The notes below the pieces were generated by a model that searched no databases, was not told where the DNA came from, and saw nothing but the letters and a program-made list of their open reading frames with translations. A program made the translations under genes and the position numbers. A stretch of DNA of 64,000 nt. Source: Metallyticus violacea (lineage: Eukaryota; Arthropoda; Insecta; Mantodea; Metallyticidae). The DNA lies in assembly GCA_030762175.1 (NCBI GenBank), contig CM060846.1:177755041-177819040 (forward strand), given 5' to 3'. Within the stretch, counting starts at the first letter, position 1; every line of letters begins with the position of its first letter. Positions 43,561 to 56,006 of this stretch are shown here, one piece after another.

Positions 43561-45735
43561 ATGATTTGAAAACTAAAAGAACTAGTATCTGAGCCATGTA
43601 ATATGAAACCGAACATAGTTACTAGATGGAGTAGCAGTATTTCAAGTTCGACAGCCAAATGAAGGTTAAAAGAAATGCTACAGATGTGTTATCAAAACAC
43701 TCTTCTATTATTCAATGGAGGTTATAGACAAAGATAATCTCTGCCTTAAGCTATGTTTAGAATAATTAGATCTTCTTGGTGAAATTAAATAGGTGTATAG
43801 TGCTATTCTGTAAGCAATAACACACTTAAAGTAGTCTTTAAATTCTTCCGAATTTAACCCTGGACATGAAACCAGATTAAAAGGGATTGTTTTAGAAGAT
43901 TTAATGGAGAGAGCAAATTAATGCAGTAATTTAGAAACATATCTGAAGCTACAGCTCTCAATATAAGATTTAAATACCTTAAATGCACTGGAAAAATGAA
44001 CAGCAAATCCGCAAGGTAAAGACTTTCAGAAAGAAAGTGGACAGTGCACACAAATTGCAGCAAAGTCATTAGCAGGAAGAGGAATAAGAATTTTAAGTGA
44101 CGAATACGAACAAGATAGTGGTCATCCCATTTCTGCATCACTTGTGATGGAGACTTCAGTCTACAAGTTTTGATGGAACTTAAAGATTACACCGCGGAGG
44201 CTCTACAGCAATGAAATCTACATTCTGTCCTGTTTCCAAATCTCGCAACCATTGTGAAAAAAAAAATATTTTGAATTTCATCTACTTTAACTCCTGTGAG
44301 CGAGTCTTAAGTAATGCTGGAAATATTGCCATTTAACATAGGTAGGTTCTTACTTCTAAGCATATCAACGTCGTGATGTTTAAAGTCGTGCAGCAAAGAG
44401 ATGTGAACGCTTGTGTAAACTAACTTGTTTTTTTAAACTCTGTGTACTCTTGCTTATTGGTATTTGTTATGTGATCAGTGTCAATAGCTTCGTAATAATT
44501 AGTAGCAGTATACTTATGAATATTTGTAAAATAAATATGAAGATGGTGTGTTTATCTCTAAAGTATCGAGGGATAATGGAATGAAACAAATATTAGATAT
44601 TTCGGTTATTTTGTTTCATTTGATTGTTTCATTATTTTGAAAACAATCCGATAATTTAATGAACAAATTTACACACCAGATCAATGTCACTCCCAGCGCA
44701 AACTATTACTAACACAATTGATTTTAATCGCGATCCTTGATGTAACAGGAACAGGGGAAAGCACTTTCTGAAAGAATTACCAAGTATTGCCAACCATTAG
44801 TGAAATGTTTTCGGAATGTCGCTCTTCATGAAAAGTAATTTCCCTGCTACAATTCGTCATCATAAAAATATGTAACACAAAGCGAAATTAACAATTTTTA
44901 CACGTTATGCAAATGCAATATTTACCAATATTAAATTTCATTGTTGAAGAGCAATATCAAGTAGTGATTAGATAATTAATATAAAATTATAATTTGAACA
45001 ACAGAAAAGCAATATTATTTTCAGGTTGGTAATAAATGGCTTATTTCCTGCAATAAATGCAGTATAATTACCTCACCCATGGAAGACAGTAGGGAACAAA
45101 GAAAGCCGCAAAGATAACCGACATGTGGCTAACAGATAACAAACACGTAGCAATAATAGTACTGCCAAGCGGCGAGATCTTTCTAAAGGATGTTTTCTTA
45201 ATAACTGAAATTTAAAATTAAAACGAAACCAAAAAGCAAAATGTATTGATTAACTTATTTATATTGATAAGTGTTTCATTATTGTCCCTCATACGTTAGT
45301 AAAACAGTCGGTTATTTTACTTGATTGCATTCTCATACGTAAAACAATCGATAATTTTATTCACTTATTTTTGGATTATACAAACAATGGAAGAAGTTTT
45401 ATTTAATTAAAAAGCCATCAATTATCCCATTGCTACTTTATAGTAAACTAAATTAAAATTACTGGAAAGTAATAATCGGTTTTCTTAAAAAATTAGAAAA
45501 ATTAATTAAACGCGATTAACGTTCAATTAATCCCTCCATTAATCTATTCAAAACCTCGTGTTACCGATTATAATTTTGATTCGCCAACAGCTCCAACAAA
45601 AATATTTATTAATAATACAAATGGGATAGAGTCTGCGGGTGCCTGAGTTATCTGTATTTCCGACAAAGCCTCTGATAGATAACATGTTCTAATTAAAGTT
45701 GGACTCGAAATAACTTGAAGGTATATTCTTCTCTT
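43561..45735. other. AT-rich stretch without a recognised gene
   Basis: The frame 43854-44141 on the minus strand is hydrophobic and Leu-rich but has no recognisable domain. The remainder is short frames and AT-rich DNA. Confidence 0.4.
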
Positions 45736-45737
45736 GC

Positions 45738-45925
45738 CGAGCGGAATATCTCAAGCGGTAATGCTTGAAATTCCTGTTTCGGAGGTCCCGGGTTAAATTC
45801 CCCTTGGGCCGGACATCCTGACCTTGGTTTTTTCGTTCTTTCCCCTAGCCACAAAGCAAAAGCTGCGATGAATATTTACATTCCATGAATTTTCCGCTTT
45901 AATGTTTCATACCATTTCATTTCAT
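45738..45925 (+). mobile_element. SINE D, a further tRNA-derived family
   Basis: GCCGAGCGGAATATCTCAAG (45738) with GGAGGTCCCGGGTTAAATTC (45781) resembles a type II (Ser/Leu-like) tRNA head. The body contains CCTGACCTTGGTTTTTTCG and AGCAAAAGCTGCGATGAATA, and the 3' part ends in CATACCATTTCATTTCATT. The 3' motif vaguely recalls the CATTTCATCTCATG of SINE A. Target duplication not resolved. Confidence 0.65.
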
Positions 45926-45929
45926 TGGT

Positions 45930-46225
45930 TCTGTTTTAGGGTACAGGGTCAAAAGTGCCGGAGCGAGGTAGGCTGGTGCGATGAGACGACTTCTGCTTTG
46001 AAAAGGTTTCCGCCCCGGCGTCTGTAATTGAAGCGGGCCTTCTAGGGGTTCAGGGGGGAGGTTCCAACGGCGTCAGGGAGTTCTACCTGGAAACATGTTA
46101 GGGACACCAACTGCATAAGCGCCGTCACCGCCGTAGGTATGAAGGGCCAACCGTGAGCACAGCTCAAGTATCAAACGTATGCTCCTCTGCCCCAGACGTC
46201 CATTCTCTTGGGTTACAGCTGTGAA
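45930..46225. other. GC-rich block of unknown origin
   Basis: This segment is markedly richer in G and C than anything nearby (for example TTCCGCCCCGGCGTCTG and GCGCCGTCACCGCCG). It starts right after SINE D and has no long reading frame. It may belong to another repeat, such as the 5' region of a non-LTR retrotransposon, but nothing in it identifies one. Confidence 0.4.
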
Positions 46226-46849
46226 CAAAATGATTATGAAAGTGGGGAAACTGGAATAGCATTGTAACGTGTAACAAAAATTATGTGCGTGAGATTAAAA
46301 ATTAATGAAAAGGCACTGCCAGTTCAATTCCAAATCTCCTTTGAACTATTTATTAATGTATTCCAAAAGGAAATACAACGAATTTGCACCACATTCAACA
46401 GATGGAAATTAATGATTGAAAAAAAAATATGTGCCAGTAACTTGTAGCTAAATTAATAATGGCAGCCAAGCGAGTTAGGGCATTGCACGAATCGGCAGCA
46501 GTCAATAATTTGTATACGAAATTATAGTAAAAATAATGCTCTGTGTATACTATACCAGTTTGGTGCAGCTATTTTTTAACTACGGAGGAAATATTGTACA
46601 AGAGGACTACCCCAAAGTTTTTAATTTTATTTTTCCTGAAAAGGATTAAAACAGAATTTCAACTACAATTATAACTCACACATACATATACAAATTGTAT
46701 TGTATACATATATGCAAGTGTACATATAGACTTGTACACTAACTCTGAAAAAAGTAACACTAACTGTTCGAAATATTGCCAAATTTGCTTTAATATTTAA
46801 ATACTGTTTTATCTATTTCTGCTTCTGTAGCTCTTGTGATTTTAGCTAC

Positions 46850-46887
<38 letters not shown>

Positions 46888-46907
46888 GTATATATATATA
46901 TATATAT

Positions 46908-46942
<35 letters not shown>
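46850..46942. repeat. (TA)n microsatellite with TATTATGTATA interruptions
   Basis: Three (TA)n blocks are separated by the same ATTATG interruption, a higher-order repeat of about 30 bp. The open frame 46836-47030 is its translation. Confidence 0.95.
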
Positions 46943-46945
<3 letters not shown>

Positions 46946-48189
46946 GTATACAAAACAAGACATCTGTAATGTTCACACACGCTCAGCTAATTCGCGACTG
47001 AAACAAGAAAAGAAGTTGAAAATAGCCTAGTCTCCAATTACGAATTGTTAAACCTTCCATTTTGTGGAATTCCCCTGGCCCTGAAGCAACCTTGTATTGG
47101 AATGACTTTGTTCATAAAATGCAGTTTTCTAAGAATTGGAAATAACTCAGCCAGAAGGGACTAAGGAAGAGAGTTGACCTCAGTCCAGTCTTTCTATTTC
47201 TTGGTCACTTCTTCAACTTAGTACTCTAAGTTAATTATATAACATTTTAAGGTACGTAGAAAATACTCCATTCGAGGGCCGGAGAAAAGATCCCCGAGGG
47301 ACCACCTTTTTATCACACTGTATTATGCAATATTGATCAAGAAGTTCCAGGACTTCATAGCGAACTGTGAGTATTACTGAAGTGCGAATCTAAGAATTTA
47401 ACAATAAAGTCAGAAGGGTTTTCTTGCAGAGTTTCTCCCTTTCTTGGGAGTCATGCACCTCATTTATCTATACATCAACTACTCCATTAAACCTACTATA
47501 ATACCTATTACTTCGGCTAATTAAAATGAAAAAAAAAATCGAAAAGAACCCCTTTTTCCCATTAATCTAAACAGAGCATACTGGTTGACATTTGACAACG
47601 TATACATTTCATACCAAGAATAGGGTTTCGTCCTATAGGTTCTTGCACAATTAGCATCAGAAGTCCCGGTATGTTGTATCAGCAAGCAGAAGAAGTAAAA
47701 GATACATCAAAACTGTCTAAAGGACAGTAAACATTTCAAATAAAATTATTGGTTTATCCAAACAAATAATAAAGAATGCGTAATGTAGTTTTTTTTTTTA
47801 ATTTGGCTACCTATTAGTAACCATAACATCTAAAATTATAATTACTTTCATTTATTTCAATTGTTACATTGTGCTTGAATAAAAGTTACTTTTCAATATA
47901 AAATGTAGCAATTTTTTCTTCTGAAATATTGGGAGAACATAAGAGATACTTATAATAAATTAAATGATTCCTTAACGACATCACAAGTCGAGACGAAATG
48001 TAATGACTAGTGAAATAATTAGAAACGGTGGAACACGACTAATATCGCTAGGTATGTGAGTGCCGGAAAAGGCGATATCAAGAATTTAGCAGTGAAATGA
48101 ACAATAGCCATGTAAACAAAGAATTGCAATCGCTGCACAAGACAGACTTCTGTGCTTAACGGGCGTTTGAGATTGAAGGGCAATTTTTG
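46946..48189. other. AT-rich stretch, nothing recognised
   Basis: Short frames only. It leads into the Tc1-type remnant; the 5' terminus of that element could not be located here. Confidence 0.4.
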
Positions 48190-48905
48190 CCGATTAAGAA
48201 GCGTCAAGCTAAACTTTGACAATTTTACTGATTCAACCCAAACTGTTAGAAATAGACTGCACAAAAGAGCACTTCATTCCCATCGTCCATTAAGGAGTCC
48301 AACGATTCACCAAGAAAAGCGGATATTTCATTGTGCTGGAAGCATGTCAATTAGCAACAGGAACAATGGAGCCATGCTCTCTTCACAAATGAATCACGCT
48401 TCAGTCTGCGTCAAAATCCCAAGAGAATGCACGTATGTAGACACCTAGTTAACGCAGAAAGACCAAGGCATATGCAGGAATTCAAACAAGGTACCATCAT
48501 GTCCCGGGCGGGAATAAAAATATAAAATCAGATCTCGTTTTGATTCTTGAAACAATGAATGTAAACATCTGTATTGAAGAATCTATGCAACTGTGGTTCT
48601 TCCTATTGATAAAATCTCGGGCTCTTAATTCCTTTATATACATGATAATGGCAAAGAATATGATGCTTGGGCTTGTCTAGGTGGTTAGAATGATGCATTA
48701 TATTACAGTGGCCTATTTAGCCCTCGGATGTAAATCCAATCGAAACATATGTGGGATAACCTTCAGCAAACAGTTGTAGATGATATTAAAAATATTTAGT
48801 TCATTAAGGGCAGGACATCGAACTAGATGAAATCCTTCATAACAACTCTTCAATGAAAGCGAGGTGTCGAGCAGTACTTCAACCTCTTCAATGCAAGAGG
48901 TTACA
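48190..48905 (+). pseudogene. Tc1-type transposase pseudogene
   Basis: The frame reads TQTVRNRLHKRALHSHRPL (about 48235-48290), matching the second helix-turn-helix to catalytic linker of Tc1-like transposases. After a frameshift comes HALFTNESRFSLRQNPKRMH (about 48375-48435), where the first catalytic Asp of the usual DESRF motif is Asn. An HDNG-type second motif is recognisable at about 48640-48650. It continues with PSDVNPIETYV (about 48720-48750, the DLNPIEHLW-type motif) and SMKARCRAVLQ (48850-48882), the usual C-terminal motif. Multiple stops lie between. The N-terminal DNA-binding head is missing or unrecognisable and no TIRs were found. Confidence 0.8.
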
Positions 48906-51900
48906 AAGTAATGATGGTACAAGCTTCACGAAAATTTTGAGTAAACGGAAATTTTACATAAACTTACAATTGTGTATTACCATTAAAACAGAAAGGTGTG
49001 TTATTTTTCTCAAAATTACTTATTATAATCGTATTCTATTATACATGCAAGTATTGCAAATATTGTTTACACAACTTGTCTGACGAGATTCCATTCATAA
49101 TTTTTAGAGAATTTAAGAAAAATCATTTCTTAAACATGTTGAAAACTTTTTTTTTCTAGGTATTCAGAGCCTCCATGAATTGTTCATAATAACATTTGTT
49201 ATAAGCTACACCTTCACAAGTGCAGAGCGAATAAAAGCAAGTGGTGAGTTGTGCAATTAAAACTTCGTATAATCGGTGTTAGCGTTTTTGCACTCTCAGT
49301 GAAGAAATTATTTACGAATGAAACGTATATAACAAATATGCACATTTGAAAGAAAAACCTTTTTTGCCAGCCAACAGTCAGTTTCAAGGAGAAAGCTTCA
49401 TCTCTACCAATTTAACAAGCAAAGAGCCATATGGCGGCAGCAGACGAAGAAAAGAGGACTAATATAGATACCTACTGCTTTCCTAAATCTAAGTAAACTA
49501 GACGATTCTGGATTTCCTGTGGCATTTATACTTTGAAACATAAATTAGCTGTAAGTAACGCAACAGAGACGATGAGAAAAAGCAAATTTACGCGAGAGCG
49601 CAAATGAATTTGTAGTCCGTTAGCTTCTCGTGTTACAATTAATTTCCTCTCTTAAGAAAAAATAAAAGAAAGAAAAACAAATAGCCTCACATTATGTAAA
49701 CCGGAAAATTCAATCTCAGTCCCCTATTTAGGAAACAGACACAGTAATATAATCAGAGGCCGTGGAACAAAACCTAGTTAATAAAATATATACTTATTTC
49801 TGCAGCGCTTTCTTCTAACATTGTATGAGTTAGGCAAATTAAGATTAAATCTGTTTATCTAACGTATAATTCCCAAGAAGTAAACCTCTATTCCGCTCTC
49901 AGAATGAATACTCATATTTTCTACTTTGTTGCTGAAATAAAAACATAAACATTCATAAGGTTAGTGCCAATATTAATACTTTTACTCATAAATGATATTT
50001 ACAGCTTAATACTGGTGTTAAATATTCTATGCAAACTTCAAGCCATTGATTAATGGACGAATTAATTTATGATCACAGAAACAAGTTCGAGGTTTTCAAT
50101 GCTTGAAATTACCCCACTATTCAAATACTCAGCAAAGAAAACAAACTAATATACACAAGATGTCCCAAATACCTACAATAGATATCTCTAAGTGATTCAA
50201 TGAAGATAGTATAAGATTAGGAAAACAGCAGATGATTGAGAATAAGAAGTTACGAACAGTTAAAACACTGTGGAGATTTTAAATAATCGTAATAAGAGAT
50301 GGAGTCCCAGAGAAAATAACATTGAGCCAATAATAAGTTATTTGAGGAGTAAAAGTAAGTGAGAATATATTTTATTTGTCGAAATCTGGGATCGAAGGAA
50401 AGGAGAAGCTGGAGAAGCAGATATTTTAGAAGATAAGTTGGAGTTGTAAGCTTGTATTAGAAAATAGAACAAATTAAAAAGAAAGAAAGATCACAGAAAG
50501 ATGTAAAAGTGGAAAAAATCTATCAGTAAACGACACATACAAGAAATCATATGTGAAAGTAGGAAGTGAACAATTAGAAATTATTAATTTAGTAATAGAA
50601 AGGGGCCATATCACATAATTGACATATGGGGGCTGTATATTACCAACTTTAGGATGTATAAAGGCATAAAATCTTCTGGGGGGATACCATAAGCAATTGC
50701 CCAGGCCCTATACAGATCTTCAAGTTATCTAAGAGTTCATAGTATTTTGTAATATAGTTCATATTTCTCCTAAATTGTATAGTTAACTGTTATTTTTGTA
50801 TGTATTGTCTTTGTGAACTGAAGTTTTTATGTAAAGTAATTGCGTAGAAATTTGAAATGGAGGTGGTACCCATTTGCTATCATTAAATGGGTTGATATGA
50901 CCTTGGACTTGCCAAATTTAATTGTTATAAAAAGAGCTATGTGTAAACCGTGTGCTTACTGTTACTTGAAAATGAAAGCAGTGTAAAATGAACTGAATGA
51001 TGAGTTAGAGACCTTAGTGCATAGTGAGTTGAGAAAAGGTCCAGATGATTAGTGCGTATAACCTATTGTGTGTGCGGAAGAAGGGTAATGGGTGCAAAAT
51101 AAGTGCACATAAAGACGTTCACACCGAGATGTGAAGAAACAGTTCAAAACAAATGTAAACAGTTTAGGTAACACAGATGGCAGGAATATTTGTAATGTTA
51201 ATTGTTTTCCTCTTGTCTTTTTTTGTATTTTATTGTGCGCAAACAAGGTGGTTTGTATTTATTTTGTATATATTATTGTGTTTTTTTGGGTGTTACATTC
51301 TGGAATACTGTTTCCAAAATAGAAAGAAGGTCCCAGAAGAATGGAACCTTTGTAGCTGTATTTATATTCGGCGCCCCTTCTGTAATTTAATGTTCATATG
51401 TTTGTAAAAATGCCATATTAATGTTATTATTTTCAGCAGCAATATATAAATCTGTATTTTACTGTGTAAATAATAATGATAGCCGCGGGGACTTACAACA
51501 CTTTATTTAATTGCATAAATAGTAAATAGTACAGATATATTAGATATTTAGAATGGAATCGGGAAATGGATGCTAATATAACACCTGCAGACTTTGTTTT
51601 CTACATAACAGCATAAGTACAAGGAGAAAACCTGGAATTCTACGATACCAGTAATGGTTTTATTTCTAGCGTCGGTGAGCATATTTTTTACGTTGTCTAC
51701 ATTAACCTGCTAAATTTTCGCGCTTCTCAAGAACATTCTATACAAACCGGCCAATCACACGTGAGTACTTTAAATTTTGAAGTCCTGAGCATACGTGGGT
51801 AAACCCCAGAAAACTGGATGTTCACATGTGGGTACCCAAGCCAAGAGGTTTATACAAAGAGGCGAAACCGCCAAGTTTCAGGCATTGTCAAGGATTCTTA

Positions 51901-52798
51901 GGCGTTCTCGGTACGCATGCACGGGCGTTCTAAGGTGGGCACTCGGTATCTCGGCATTCTTCATTCTCTCAATCGGCAGCGAAGATTTATGATTAGGGCG
52001 TAACTTAGATGTCTTACAAGAGGAATGCATAGATGCGTGATACTAAGGTTAATTCCTAGAGTAACAAATTAGAAATAATTGATGCAAGCTTTAACTCCTA
52101 CAAGAAAGTCATAGGGTAGATAAATTCTTAGCCGCGACGTGTGAATCAGTTAATGAGATGATTGTTTCAAACCGCGGAAGTTCGCAATCATTAGAAGTAC
52201 CTGGCTTGCCAGCGCTCCGAGTCAATGAAATACCAGTACAAGGGTTACAGGCATTCATTTCCCGAGGAATCAGGTCAAAAACTACACTTGTTTCATTGTA
52301 TGCTTTCGTATGTTTGTATTTTGAACTTAACTTTCTGTCCCTCTAGTGTAAAGATAACGAAAACAGCGAAAATCCCTGAGGTGCGATAGTCAATGAAAAG
52401 GCGACTATTGGCTACGCCCACGCAACAACTACAAGACGCAGAGAACTGAACCATCCTCGTCGGAGATGCCGACGAGAACCCACAAATCCCATAAAAACGC
52501 TTTCACGAAAAAGGGTAATACTTGCTTTGTTAACTACATTTTGGTTTCGGAAATGTTTGAGGAGAGTAATAAGTTTATGTTATTGTAAGAACTTTGAATA
52601 TCAAGAGGCGTTTTATTCCATTATAATTACATTATTAGCTTCTCGCTGTGTTACTTCAAATTACCTAGATCGGAAATAATGTCTTCAGTGCATAAACACA
52701 TTTCCCCATCCAGTAAGCATGATATGTTCCAAGAGTTCTAAAAGACTCATTCTTTCCCCTTCGCTAAGGAATAAGAGCAATAAGAATAAAATTTCATT
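48906..52798. other. About 3.9 kb of AT-rich DNA without a recognised gene
   Basis: Overlapping frames at 51131-51407 are in three registers with hydrophobic content and no domain. A GC-richer patch at 51780-52000 and another at 52150-52270 hold only short frames. No TIRs or SINE boxes were seen. Confidence 0.4.
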
Positions 52799-53400
52799 TT
52801 AACTATACATTGGTTGCTGAAATTTCAGAGCGCGTGGCAAACTACTTAGTGTCTCTTGTCGTGATTTACCCAGGAATAATTCCTCTATTGCTGCAGAATA
52901 AGTACACTGGTTTAACAATGACAGTTCTTTATGATCAGGTTTGAAAAAAGCTGTTTCTGGACTTAACAATGTACCAAATGTGTAAGTACATCTGATGATT
53001 TTCAGGACATGATGACGGCAAGCAATCCACTGCAATTCATTACAGAGAGCTACTTCAATCCTAATACAAGATCCTCTGTGAACTCTCTTGTTACTCGCTG
53101 TAGCATCAAATACCAGTCCTTTTATTTTCCAAATTAAATTTATTTTAAATTCAATGTGTACATGCAACAACGACTGCGAGAAACTGAAACTTTCAAAAAA
53201 CCAGTGCATAATTCTCCGTCCACAAACACAAGAACAATGCGCCTACCACACAAACAAGCCAGTCTTCGGTTGCCAGAATTCTGCGTGAACAGCAATTATA
53301 TCCCTGTCATCCCACCCGAGTTCAAACACGGGGGCCAAATGATTTTCCATTCTTAAAACTGTTTGTCCAGTGGTTTTTTCATAAACCAAGATTGCCTACA
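52799..53400 (-). pseudogene. Remnant of an unplaced transposase-like protein (CRHH motif)
   Basis: The 136-codon minus-strand frame (53209-52799) contains IKGLVFDATASNKRVHRGSC and then ACRHHVLKII. An FDTTASN motif followed by a CRHH motif is typical of a widespread family of transposon-like proteins in insects and cnidarians; the Asp and the C/H pair suggest an RNase H-like fold of the hAT-like kind, but I am not certain of the superfamily. Upstream on the same strand (53400-53215) another frame reads TTGQTVLRMENHLAPVFE and IIAVHAEFWQPKTG, probably the preceding part. The start ATG of the open frame is incidental. Confidence 0.5.
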
Positions 53401-53429
53401 GTCATATTGTGAACGGACGAGAAAGTATT

Positions 53430-53945
53430 AACACGAGAATTAACGCACGTAACAGTCTTATTAGGGGCACAGCTATTAGAGAAATTACCAACACCGGTAT
53501 GCAGCGAACATCTGGACTGGCATCGGGCTGGCTCATCGGGCCTTATTTACTACCTTCACGTTTGACGGGGCACATTTCCTACAATTTCTACAGCATACTT
53601 TGCCACAACTTCTAGAAGATGTTCCTTTAGGAATACGCCAGTTAATGTGGTTTCTAAGGCGATGGGCACCTGCGTATTATTTCCATGACGTAAGAGATTT
53701 CTTAAGTATCCCGATCGCTGGGCCGGGAGAAGAGTACCAACATTATGGCTAGCGCATTCACCAGGTCAACCCACTTTGGATTTTTTTTTTCCTTTGGGGA
53801 CATGTTAATACTGTTGTTAACGAGACGCCGGTTAATAATGAAGAGAAGCTGACAGCCAGGATCTTTGTAGCATTTGATGCTATTCGTGATATGCCAGGCA
53901 TTTTGAAAGAACCCGGCAGTCATTACAACGACTCTATCAATTATG
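53430..53945 (+). pseudogene. Tc1/mariner-superfamily transposase, C-terminal half, frameshifted
   Basis: Joined across frames: LIGPYLLPSRLTGHISYNF (about 53530-53590), then TLPQLLEDVPLGIRQLMWFL (about 53600-53655), PAYYFHDVRDFLS (about 53670-53710), PDRWAGR, LWLAHSPGQPTLDFF (about 53740-53785), then LWGHVNTVV and ETPVNNEEKLTARIFVAFDA (about 53795-53880), ending IRDMPGIL. This is the order found in the common insect transposases with a RFPNRWIGR-type linker and an SPDLTPLDFFLWG motif. The second catalytic Asp region (normally HDGAPAH) reads RRWAPAY, so it is dead. It lies tail-to-tail with nothing and head-to-head with the minus-strand remnant at 52799-53400. Confidence 0.78.
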
Positions 53946-55850
53946 CTCCGAAGTCAACGGTCTGCTTTTTGAAAATCTTATAATTATGCACTTTTTCAAT
54001 CATGATAGTTTTATTTTAGTGTCGTATAATTAAATAAATATTCAAAGGTTACTAAGTCTATTTAAAAATATTTTGCATCGTTTAAAATTAAAGATAGGCA
54101 GCTATTCTTTATTCCAAAACACTCCCAATGCCCTGCAGCAATACAATGCGGTGTAATTTCATCTAATCCGACGCGTCTTTTAAAAAAAATTAATGCTCTC
54201 TTGCTCGATGACAAGACGTTTACGGGTGTACATTCCCTATAAGAAAATATTCAAAGATAACCCCTGATTAACGCCTTAGTTTTGTTCGGTGTTATACGAC
54301 TCATCCTGCATATCATTTCATTAATTTCAAATGTAACACAGTAGTTAGAATATCCTAGAGGACAAAAATAAGGCAAGCGAAGTTAACATTGTACAGATTC
54401 ATTTTCTGCCACAGTATTGTAGATTACACTATTATTAACTTCATGAACGACTTTGTAGAGACAGCCCTTGAACATATTTGTAGCCAGTTCAATGGAAGAA
54501 AATAGTTAATACTTGTGTAAATGATGCATGCAAATTCTCATTTGCTGGAAATAAAGTAATGCTCAGTGAGTAGAGCAGTCTCTAAGTATATTCCTTAGCG
54601 AGAATACGGAAGTAAAAGACTTTGGCACATAAAAGATTTTACCTCTTGTTTTTGCTTCACATTCAAGGGAGTGTATTGCTTTTTGTGTAATGATCATGGG
54701 ATTTCTCGAATAAGGGTCTAAAAGTTCGAGCCCCACATATGAAGGTTTCTTGTAAACTATTTGGCCCAGAATCAGGTAAAACACCTGCTGACTTTTAATT
54801 TGCTCTAATTTAAATTCCCTGCAGGCAAAAGGCGTTGTTTTATTCAAAAAATGTAACTTTGTGCAAGAACTATATTTTTAATAATTATTAAAATTGTTAG
54901 AACTACATTCACGAGTCTTTTCGTTCGATCTTTATTTTGGTGAAAACAGCCCATCAATAGTGCATTTAGTTTCAAAGATACCGGTAGTTGTAATATGTTT
55001 AGATGATTCGTCCTATATATGGGATAACCCACGTGAAATTGAACTCGTGTGTTTATTTAAAACGATTTTTTTTAAGTTATAAAAATAGAAGAAACTAAAC
55101 TTCATGCAAAATATGGGCAACTCGCTACTGGTAATTTCTATGCTAGAAGAGTAAATGTTAAACGTATTTTTGAACTTTCAAAATAAATAGCTCTGAAATG
55201 TTTCGAAATATATAAACAAAGTTGCTTTTTTTCGCCATCTTGCAGTCTCTTTAAAGTATTTTTACTGTTATTTTGACTGGTATCTTTAACAGGAAGCGAG
55301 AAAATAGCTCCGAAATGAAACGGGAGCTGCTTCAAATCACTACCGCATGCGCACAGTTCATTGTGTGTTGCCGTGCAGCGGGAGTGTACTACAGTACAAG
55401 TTAAAACAAAGATCGCGCATATGCTGTACGCCAACAACCATCCGTCGAGCGCTAAATTATTATTATTATTATTATTTTTTTTTTTGTTTCAATTGTAGTA
55501 AGTTGTTCCTAATGCTGAGGAAATACTATTTTAAAGTAGAATATTTTAAAGAATATTGCAATATTTTAAAGTAAATGAAACTTTTTAAAATGTGCTGTAA
55601 AATAGCAACTCTCCCCTGCTAAATAAATAAATAAACATTGGTTACATAGCAATATGAAGGCTTTAAAAGGAGGTTATACATAATTTTAATTTGTTTTTCT
55701 CCAGTGCATAGATCCAGATATATATACACTATTCACGGAATAATAAAAACTTCTTAAAAGTATAAAATTCATAAAAAAAACACTCAGAATGCAATATAAA
55801 AAGTTCACATAAAAGTTCACACTAAAAACCGTAAAACTGAACACTAAAAC
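53946..55850. other. AT-rich stretch without a recognised gene
   Basis: A minus-strand frame of 99 codons (55437-55138) begins hydrophobically but has no recognisable domain. An (ATT) run is at 55457-55475. A D-arm-like motif GCTCAGTGAGTAGAGCAG at 54559-54576 and a B-box-like AGTTCGAGCCCC at 54724-54735 are too far apart for a tRNA. Confidence 0.4.
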
Positions 55851-55852
55851 CA

Positions 55853-55885
55853 CACGATATTTCGAGCTTAGCTCTTGGTCACGTG
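55853..55885 (-). ncRNA. Hammerhead-ribozyme-like hairpin in the Penelope-like 3' region
   Basis: On the minus strand, CACG is followed by TGACCAA, a perfect 4-bp stem with 3-nt loop (GAGC TAA GCTC), GAAA, then TATCGTG whose end pairs with the initial CACG. The layout is the hammerhead core: CUGANGA, stem II, GAAA. Against that consensus, core positions C3 and G8 read G and C, a pair-preserving swap. Penelope-like elements are known to carry hammerhead motifs in their terminal repeats, and this site lies about 120 bp downstream of the Penelope ORF on the same strand. A normal cleavage triplet is not evident, so activity is doubtful. Confidence 0.45.
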
Positions 55886-56006
55886 CTGAGAATGAACTGA
55901 GCTGTGGCGGACGGGCGGTGTCTGTCTTGGTGAGGCATAAGGGATGTGACCTGGCAGCAAACTGCCAACTATAGCTGAACAAAGTAGTATGGCAAACCTG
56001 GCAGTA

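Noticed and set aside
46836..47030. 64-codon frame rich in Tyr and Ile
   Set aside because: Translation of the (TA)n microsatellite.
54555..54740. tRNA-like halves (GCTCAGTGAGTAGAGCAG and AGTTCGAGCCCC) about 150 bp apart
   Set aside because: Spacing is too large for a tRNA, and no insertion boundaries could be shown between the halves.
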